NCBI GenBank assembly: GCA_023460035.1
Contig: JAEWRN010000019.1
Location: 56,211 to 120,210, forward strand
Source: Bacillota bacterium
GTDB taxonomy: Bacteria > Bacillota > Clostridia > Oscillospirales > Ruminococcaceae
DNA: 64,000 nt
Direction of reading: 5' to 3'
Shown here: positions 59,138 through 64,000 of the stretch, piece after piece
Layout of the letters: every line of letters begins with the position of its first letter
Position numbering within the stretch: the first letter of the stretch is position 1
Made by a program: the position numbers and the translations under genes
Notes under the pieces: model-generated
Seen by the model: the letters and a program-made list of their open reading frames with translations, nothing else
Databases searched by the model: none
What the model was told of the DNA's origin: nothing

Positions 59138-59611
59138 GTGGGATATTACAAAAAGGCAAAATGTGATATATGCGGAGAGGAAACCGGATTCAAGGGCAAT
59201 AAATGCTTTGTACTTTCTGATGGCCATATGTGCCAAACGTGCGCTTGTAGATCTAGTCCATCCGAGTTAAAATATCTGGCATGGAGAGCATTTGCAAGAG
59301 CTACCGTAAGCGAGATTAAGCTTAGTATCGCACTTCGGGATGAAGTCGGCGATGAGGAATGGGAAAAAAGATTGAAACAGGAAGCTTATAATCGCACTGC
59401 GCAATACAGTTCGATAGGTACTACCGCAAAATGCCCAAGGTGCGGCTCTGCTTCTGTTAGCGCAAGCACTAAGGGTTTTGGCATTGGCAAGGCAGTTTTG
59501 GGCGCCTATATTGCCGGCCCTATTGGGCTGGTTGCGGGCAATATTGGGGCTAAAAAGGTACGCATTACCTGTTTAAACTGCGGGCACCAATGGTACGCCG
59601 GCAAAGCATAA
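59138..59611 (+). CDS. Zinc-ribbon protein with two cysteine pairs at each end
   Basis: The GTG start has GAGGGAG eight bases upstream and gives 157 residues. The N-terminus has a DUF4428-like zinc motif (KCDICGEETGFKGNKCFVLS, MCQTCA). The C-terminal half has CPRCGSASVSAS, a glycine-rich GFGIGKAVLGAYIAGPIGLV stretch and CLNCGHQWYAGKA, a second ribbon common in small Firmicute proteins. The central helix is charged. Base composition is visibly less GC-rich than its neighbours, hinting at transfer. Function is unknown. Confidence 0.8.
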   Translation: MGYYKKAKCDICGEETGFKGNKCFVLSDGHMCQTCACRSSPSELKYLAWRAFARATVSEIKLSIALRDEVGDEEWEKRLKQEAYNRTAQYSSIGTTAKCPRCGSASVSASTKGFGIGKAVLGAYIAGPIGLVAGNIGAKKVRITCLNCGHQWYAGKA

Positions 59612-59628
59612 ATTAAATATCAACATTT

Positions 59629-59667
59629 GTAAACCACCATCTTGGCAGGAGGGTGGTTTACACTTTT
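59629..59667 (+). terminator. Terminator of the zinc-ribbon gene
   Basis: The arms GTAAACCACC (59629-59638) and GGTGGTTTAC (59652-59661) form a perfect 10-bp hairpin followed by ACTTTT. Confidence 0.7.
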
Positions 59668-59739
59668 GGCCTGCCTTTTGCATTGTATTTTCAGCAGAAA
59701 CAGCCAGAAAACGCGTTATTTTGCATACTTAAACACAAT

Positions 59740-59787
59740 AAAACCCGCACGGTAAAGCCAACTAAATGGCTTGCCGTGCGGGTTTTT
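59740..59787 (-). terminator. Terminator of the tRNA gene
   Basis: The arms AAAACCCGCACGG and CCGTGCGGGTTTT (near 59774-59786 and 59740-59752) extend inward by a GGCTT-type stem. U runs flank both sides, so the hairpin can act in either direction. It directly follows the tRNA. Confidence 0.85.
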
Positions 59788-59789
59788 GC

Positions 59790-59866
59790 TGGTGGGCCTT
59801 CAGGGATTCGAACCCGGGACCGACCGGTTATGAGCCGGTTGCTCTAACCAGCTGAGCTAAAGGCCC
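59790..59866 (-). tRNA. tRNA with CAU anticodon, probably tRNA-Ile2 (lysidine-modified)
   Basis: The 77-base cloverleaf has acceptor GGGCCUU/AAGGCCC, D-arm UAGCUCAGCUGGUUAGAGCA, an anticodon stem ACCGG/CCGGU with loop CUCAUAA, TCGA T-loop and an encoded CCA. The CAU anticodon fits elongator Met or Ile2. The GGnCCUU acceptor and D-arm resemble my recollection of Ile2 of Firmicutes, and it lacks initiator features, so Ile2 is preferred. A tRNA promoter TTGCGC-N17-TATAAT lies upstream at 59890-59918. Confidence 0.85.
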
Positions 59867-59889
59867 TCGCTGCACAAAACAGCTTATTT

Positions 59890-59918
59890 ATTATACACTA
59901 CTCCCACTTTCTGCGCAA
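59890..59918 (-). promoter_or_regulatory. Promoter of the tRNA gene
   Basis: On the minus strand TTGCGC (59918-59913), 17 bases and a consensus TATAAT (59895-59890) precede the tRNA by about 24 bases. Confidence 0.75.
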
Positions 59919-60061
59919 GATGCAGTGTCGTTTTTGCCCGTCTTGTCACGGATTATCTCATTTTTCACACAGTTCTACCCGTGTTTTCACACACTGTCTT
60001 TTTACAATTACTATTGGAAACCCTAAAATACAGTTGAAACGACGGAAAGAGGAGTATGGGT

Positions 60062-61864
60062 ATGAATGAAGAAAGCACCCCAACCAAGGGGCACAAAAAC
60101 CCTTTTCGCGCGGCCGGGCACCTGCTGGGCAAAGTATTCGGCCCGGTGGGCCGTTTTGCACGCCGCCACAAACGCGTTACCGCACTAATCGTAATTTTAC
60201 TAATTGCGGGCGGCGGCTTTTTGGGCTGGCGCACCTTTGCGGGCCGGCAGGCAGCGCCGGGGGGCACCGCCGCCTTTGTGCGCACGACCACCCTGCAAAA
60301 GACCTCGCTTGAAAACAGCATTTCTGCCAGCGGCACGGTGGAGAGCAACGAGGTCAGCACCGTGACCACCTCGCTGAAATACACGGTAAAAGAGGTCAAT
60401 GTGCAGGTTGGCGACACCGTGAACGAGGGCGATGTGATCTGCACGCTGGACACGACCGACCTGGACAAGCAGATCACCAAAGCGAAGGAAAGCCTGGCCG
60501 ACAACATCAGCAAGGCGCAGACAAGCTATGACAATGCCGAGGCTTCGTTTGAGGGAATCAAGGTCAAATACGAAAACGCCGGCATCGACTACACCAACGC
60601 CTCTAACGCGTACAACACGGCGCTCAGCGCCTTCCAGGCGGCACAGACTACCGTTGCCGCTCTGCAGTCCACCTATGACACCGCGGCGGCAAACGCGCAG
60701 GCAGCGGCAACCAACGTTGCCACCGCCTACAACAACTACACCGCCGTGCTGGCGCAAAACAACAACGACACCACTGTGCAGGCAGTCATTGACGCGGCAA
60801 GCGCGGTAAACAGCGCCTGCGGGGCATACAACGGCACCACCTTTACTGCGGGCGGCACCGTGGATAATAGCTCGGCGGCGGGCGGGCTTGCCAAAACGGC
60901 CGCCGACGCACTGGCGGCGCTGAACAGCGGCAAAAGCCTGTGCAACTACGACGCGCTGCAAAGCGCGGCAACGGCGGCTGAAACCGCCCGCAATACCGCC
61001 TACAACGCCTACACCACGCTGGGCACCCAGTATGCCAGCACTTATCAGGCGCTGACCACCGCATCGGACACGCTGGACAGCAGTAAAACCAGCGACACGC
61101 TGGAGGATTTGCAGGACCAGCTGGAAGAATGCACACTGAAAGCACAGAGCGCCGGTACCGTAACCGCACTAAACGCCACCGTGGGCAGTGCTGTGACCGA
61201 CAGCACCGTTGCGACGATTCAGGATGTGGGCGCGCTGAAGATTTCGTTTACCGTAGAAGAATATGACATCCCCAATGTATCGGTGGGCCTGCCCGCCACC
61301 ATCACCAGCGACGCCACCGGCGACACGGTAATCAATGGTACGGTGAGCCAGGTTTCCAAAACCGCTTCCACCTCCACCGCCAGCCAGGGCTCCAGCAGCT
61401 CGGGCGGGTTTGCGTGCGAAGTCACCGTCACCGATGCCGACACCGGTTTGTTGATTGGCATGAACGCCAAGGTGAACATCATCCTGTCCAGTGAGGACGA
61501 TGTGTTTGTCGTACCCATTGATGCCGTAGGCACCGATGAAAACGGCAACAGCATTGTGTATGTAAAGACCGGCGGCAACGGCACCAATGCCACCTTTGAG
61601 GCCGTACAGGTGACGACCGGCGAAGAGAACGACTATTACATTGAAATTTCGGGCGACGATTTGACCGAGGGCATGGAGGTGCGCAGCAGCGCCGACAGCG
61701 AAGAAGCAACCGTGAACCAAAGCACTGACAGCGCGAACAGCGAAAGCAGCGGCCTTGGCTTGCTGAGCGGCCTGACCGGCGGCGGTGGCGGCGGGGAGAT
61801 GCCCTCCGGTGGCGGCAACGGCGGCGGCCCCGGCGGCAATGGCGGCGGCCCGATGGGAGGCTGA
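60062..61864 (+). CDS. MacA/HlyD-type membrane fusion protein
   Basis: The ATG at 60062 has GAGGAG about eight bases upstream, giving 600 residues. A single N-terminal membrane anchor (VTALIVILLIAGGGFLGWRT) is followed by a lipoyl-like half (SISASGTVESNEVSTVTTSL) and a long helical, Asn/Thr/Ala-rich hairpin (about residues 130-350). The beta-barrel domain contains DVGALKISFTVEEYDIPNV, and the C-terminus is a Gly/Ser-rich tail ending in GGGGEMPSGGGNGGG. It couples the MacB-type ABC transporter encoded next to extracytoplasmic substrate or peptide release. Confidence 0.92.
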   Translation: MNEESTPTKGHKNPFRAAGHLLGKVFGPVGRFARRHKRVTALIVILLIAGGGFLGWRTFAGRQAAPGGTAAFVRTTTLQKTSLENSISASGTVESNEVSTVTTSLKYTVKEVNVQVGDTVNEGDVICTLDTTDLDKQITKAKESLADNISKAQTSYDNAEASFEGIKVKYENAGIDYTNASNAYNTALSAFQAAQTTVAALQSTYDTAAANAQAAATNVATAYNNYTAVLAQNNNDTTVQAVIDAASAVNSACGAYNGTTFTAGGTVDNSSAAGGLAKTAADALAALNSGKSLCNYDALQSAATAAETARNTAYNAYTTLGTQYASTYQALTTASDTLDSSKTSDTLEDLQDQLEECTLKAQSAGTVTALNATVGSAVTDSTVATIQDVGALKISFTVEEYDIPNVSVGLPATITSDATGDTVINGTVSQVSKTASTSTASQGSSSSGGFACEVTVTDADTGLLIGMNAKVNIILSSEDDVFVVPIDAVGTDENGNSIVYVKTGGNGTNATFEAVQVTTGEENDYYIEISGDDLTEGMEVRSSADSEEATVNQSTDSANSESSGLGLLSGLTGGGGGGEMPSGGGNGGGPGGNGGGPMGG

Positions 61865-61868
61865 TAAC

Positions 61869-62624
61869 ATGGCCGAACCCAATATGACCGACACCCCGGC
61901 TACCGCACGGGCGGCCGAGCCGCTGATCGACATCCGTGATTTAATTAAAACCTACTACATTGGCCGGCCAAATGAGCTGAAAATTTTGCACGGCATCAAC
62001 CTCACCGTGTGGCCCGGCGAATTTGTGGCCATCGTGGGCGAGTCCGGCTCGGGCAAATCCACCGTCATGAACATCATCGGCGCGCTGGACCGCCCGACAA
62101 AGGGCAGCTACCTGCTGGACGGCATTGACGTGCAAAACGCCACCGACCGCGAACTGAGCGCCATTCGCAACCGCAAAATTGGTTTCGTGTTTCAGACCTT
62201 TAACCTGATTGGCCGCACGACCGCACTGAAAAATGTGGAGCTGCCCATGCTGTATGCGGGCGTCCCCGCGCGCGAGCGCAGCCGCCGTGCCAAAGAGCTG
62301 CTTGCCATGGTGGGCATGGGCGACCGTGCGCGCCACCAGCCAAACGAGCTTTCGGGCGGGCAAAAGCAGCGCGTTGCCATTGCGCGCGCCATGGCCTGCA
62401 ACCCCGCACTGCTGCTGGCGGACGAACCCACCGGCGCACTGGACTCGCAGACCAGCCGCAACGTGATGGATTTGTTTCACGACCTGCACGAGCAGAGCGG
62501 CAAGACCATTGTGCTGATTACCCATAACCCCGAGCTTGCGGAGGAGTGCCAGCGCATCCTGACCTTAAAGGACGGGCGCATTGTTGCAGAGCGGAAAGGA
62601 AGTGGTGTGCGTGGGACTGCTTGA
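61869..62624 (+). CDS. MacB-type ABC transporter ATP-binding protein
   Basis: The ATG at 61869 has GGGAGG upstream and lies 4 bases after the fusion protein stop, giving 251 residues. Walker A is GESGSGKSTVMNIIGALDRP, Q-loop FVFQTFNLIGRTTALKNVEL, signature LSGGQKQRVAIARAMA and Walker B LLLADEPTGALDSQTSRNVM, with the switch His in VLITHNPELAEECQRIL. It matches LolD/MacB-type ATPases. It ends inside the start of the permease, with a 14-base overlap. Confidence 0.96.
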   Translation: MAEPNMTDTPATARAAEPLIDIRDLIKTYYIGRPNELKILHGINLTVWPGEFVAIVGESGSGKSTVMNIIGALDRPTKGSYLLDGIDVQNATDRELSAIRNRKIGFVFQTFNLIGRTTALKNVELPMLYAGVPARERSRRAKELLAMVGMGDRARHQPNELSGGQKQRVAIARAMACNPALLLADEPTGALDSQTSRNVMDLFHDLHEQSGKTIVLITHNPELAEECQRILTLKDGRIVAERKGSGVRGTA

Positions 62625-63912
62625 TAATATTCATATGGCGTTTGCCAGCCTGTGGGCCAATAAAATGCGCGCCATTTTAACGATGCTGGGCATCATCATC
62701 GGCATCGGCTCGGTCATTGCCATTGTGACGGTGGGCGATTCACTCACCGGCTCCATCAGCGATTCGATGCAAAGCCTTGGCGTGAGCAACATCACCGTCA
62801 GCCTGACAGAAAAAAGCTCGGATGATTCCAGCTCTACGACCACCACGACGACCGGCCGCGGGGTGAGTATTCGCATGTTTGGCCCCAGCCAGCCCGCGGA
62901 CGAGGATTTGATTACCGACGACATGATTGCCGATTACCGCGCAGCCTTTGGGGACGAGATCACCGCCATTTCGCTGACAGAATCGATGGGCAGCGGCACG
63001 GTGTCCATCCCCGATTCCAGCGACAGTGAAAGCGTGAATGTCACCGGCGTCAACCTGGACTACCAGACCGCCGAATCCATCGACGTGACCAACGGCCGCT
63101 TTATCAACCAAAATGATTTGGACGGCGAAAAAAAGGTGTGTGTCGTTGCCGACCAGTTTGTCAGCGCCGTGTTTGGCGAAGGGGCGGACGGTATTGGCAA
63201 GTCGTTTGACGTCACCGTAAACAACAAGGTATACACCTTTTACATTGTGGGTATTTACCAGTACGAAGAGGACGGCACCGTCGCGCTGACCAGCAGCGAC
63301 GTGACCTACCCGATGTATGTGCCGCTGACGACCGCGAAAAAACTGGACAGCGCGGCCGCCGGGTACCAAAGCTTTACGGTGGTGGGCAGCGCGGTAGAAA
63401 ACAATGCGGATTTTATGCAGAACACTGAGGATTTTTTTGACAGCTACTACACCCGCAACCAAAGCTGGACGGTATCAGCCTCCAGCATGGAGACGATGGT
63501 CAGCACCGTCACCGAGATGATTTCCACCGTACAGGTGGCTATTGCGGCCATCGCGGCCATCAGCCTGCTGGTGGGCGGCATCGGCGTCATGAACATCATG
63601 ATGGTTTCAATCACCGAGCGCACGCGCGAGATTGGCACCCGCAAAGCGCTGGGCGCGCCGGGGTTCGCCATTCGGCTGCAATTTATTGTCGAATCAGTCG
63701 TCATCTGCCTGATTGGCGGCGTGATTGGCATTATTGTGGGTATTGCGCTGGGCGCCGTTGGTGCAAACCTGCTGGGGTATGCGGCAAAGCCGTCTTTGGT
63801 CGCCATTGCGGCTTCGGTTGGGTTTTCAATGGCCATTGGTGTTTTCTTTGGTTATTACCCCGCCAGCAAGGCCGCAAAGCTGGACCCCATCGAAGCACTG
63901 CGGTACGAATGA
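62611..63912 (+). CDS. MacB-type ABC transporter permease
   Basis: The GTG at 62611 has AAAGGAAG eight bases upstream and gives 433 residues. TM1 (KMRAILTMLGIIIGIGSVIA) is followed by a large extracytoplasmic MacB periplasmic core (about residues 45-300), then three C-terminal helices with GVMNIMMVSITERTREIGTR and the FtsX motif KALGAPGFAIRLQFIVESVV. The Ser/Thr run SSDDSSSTTTTTTGRG near residue 70 is a flexible loop. With the fusion protein and ATPase it forms an export or signalling system of unknown substrate. Confidence 0.95.
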   Translation: MGLLDNIHMAFASLWANKMRAILTMLGIIIGIGSVIAIVTVGDSLTGSISDSMQSLGVSNITVSLTEKSSDDSSSTTTTTTGRGVSIRMFGPSQPADEDLITDDMIADYRAAFGDEITAISLTESMGSGTVSIPDSSDSESVNVTGVNLDYQTAESIDVTNGRFINQNDLDGEKKVCVVADQFVSAVFGEGADGIGKSFDVTVNNKVYTFYIVGIYQYEEDGTVALTSSDVTYPMYVPLTTAKKLDSAAAGYQSFTVVGSAVENNADFMQNTEDFFDSYYTRNQSWTVSASSMETMVSTVTEMISTVQVAIAAIAAISLLVGGIGVMNIMMVSITERTREIGTRKALGAPGFAIRLQFIVESVVICLIGGVIGIIVGIALGAVGANLLGYAAKPSLVAIAASVGFSMAIGVFFGYYPASKAAKLDPIEALRYE

Positions 63913-64000
63913 CCCTGCTTTTTCAACCTGTGTGATACCCGTTTTACTGCAAGTGGGGGGGGCCGGTGGGGGGGCCCCCCCGGTGGGTTTTGTGTGTTTT
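63913..64000. other. Unusual G/C-homopolymer hairpin at the window end
   Basis: The region contains G runs, CCGGTGGGGGGG and CCCCCCCGGTGGG, followed by TTTTGTGTGTTTT. It may be a terminator of the ABC operon, or a sequencing or assembly artefact at a homopolymer, because such long G/C runs are unlike the rest of the window. Confidence 0.45.

Noticed and set aside
59790..59866. Initiator tRNA-Met
   Set aside because: The acceptor has a normal G-C first pair and the anticodon stem lacks the three consecutive G-C pairs of initiators; elongator Met remains possible.

Overview
The window looks like chromosomal DNA of a GC-rich anaerobic Firmicute. It carries a perfect CIRCE element in front of hrcA-grpE-dnaK-dnaJ, a complete cytoplasmic PTS (HPr with the regulatory serine, and EI), an archaeal-type aspartyl-tRNA synthetase, a BMP-type nucleoside ABC importer and a yjdF riboswitch. 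GC-rich DNA, this gene set and the split purH point to the Oscillospiraceae (Faecalibacterium/Subdoligranulum/Gemmiger relatives). That placement is inference; no rRNA is present to confirm it. No phage, IS element, CRISPR array or rRNA was seen.

Layout. 1-10.3 kb (minus): purine operon purE-C-F-M-N-(PurO-type IMP cyclohydrolase)-(AICAR transformylase)-membrane protein-purD-purL (cut by the window edge), preceded by a structured leader RNA that ends in an intrinsic terminator. 10.4-11.3 kb (plus): two small membrane proteins (DUF4234- and DUF2752-like). 11.5-25.1 kb (minus): nucleoside scavenging. This holds a LacI regulator and ribokinase, then deoD, nucleoside hydrolase, MATE exporter, BMP lipoprotein, ABC ATPase, two permeases and a second nucleoside hydrolase, plus the pseudouridine pair psuK-psuG. 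25.3-29.7 kb: AspRS, a glutaredoxin-like protein, a divergent EI-like PTS protein and DegV. 29.8-35.5 kb (minus): YjdF with its riboswitch, an MFS exporter, a purine-nucleoside-phosphorylase relative, rsmE, prmA and malic enzyme. 35.8-40.9 kb (minus): the HrcA/CIRCE heat-shock operon, with a three-way-junction RNA fold between dnaK and dnaJ. 41-49.6 kb: flavin reductase, GH2 beta-galactosidase, trmB, GHL10 lipoprotein, thioredoxin reductase, NUDIX and a cytidylate-kinase-like protein. 49.7-55.7 kb (plus): an unusual regulatory PTS locus. A PRD/AAA regulator, lone EIIA-Lac and EIIB-Lac, HPr and EI occur with no membrane EIIC, behind a promoter region studded with TATACACT repeats. 55.8-64 kb: tag, an orphan chemoreceptor, small proteins, tRNA(CAU) and a MacA/MacB-like export system.

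How it fits together. De novo purine synthesis (operon 1) and salvage lie side by side. Nucleosides enter through the BMP/ABC importer, are cleaved by hydrolases or phosphorolysed by DeoD, and the freed ribose is phosphorylated by RbsK. Pseudouridine is phosphorylated by PsuK and split by PsuG. The PTS locus looks like the cell's general phosphotransfer source (HPr, EI) joined to a signalling branch (EIIA/EIIB/regulator). The best candidates for something undescribed are that PTS signalling locus with its repeats, the purE leader RNA, the dnaK-dnaJ RNA fold and the second EI-like protein.
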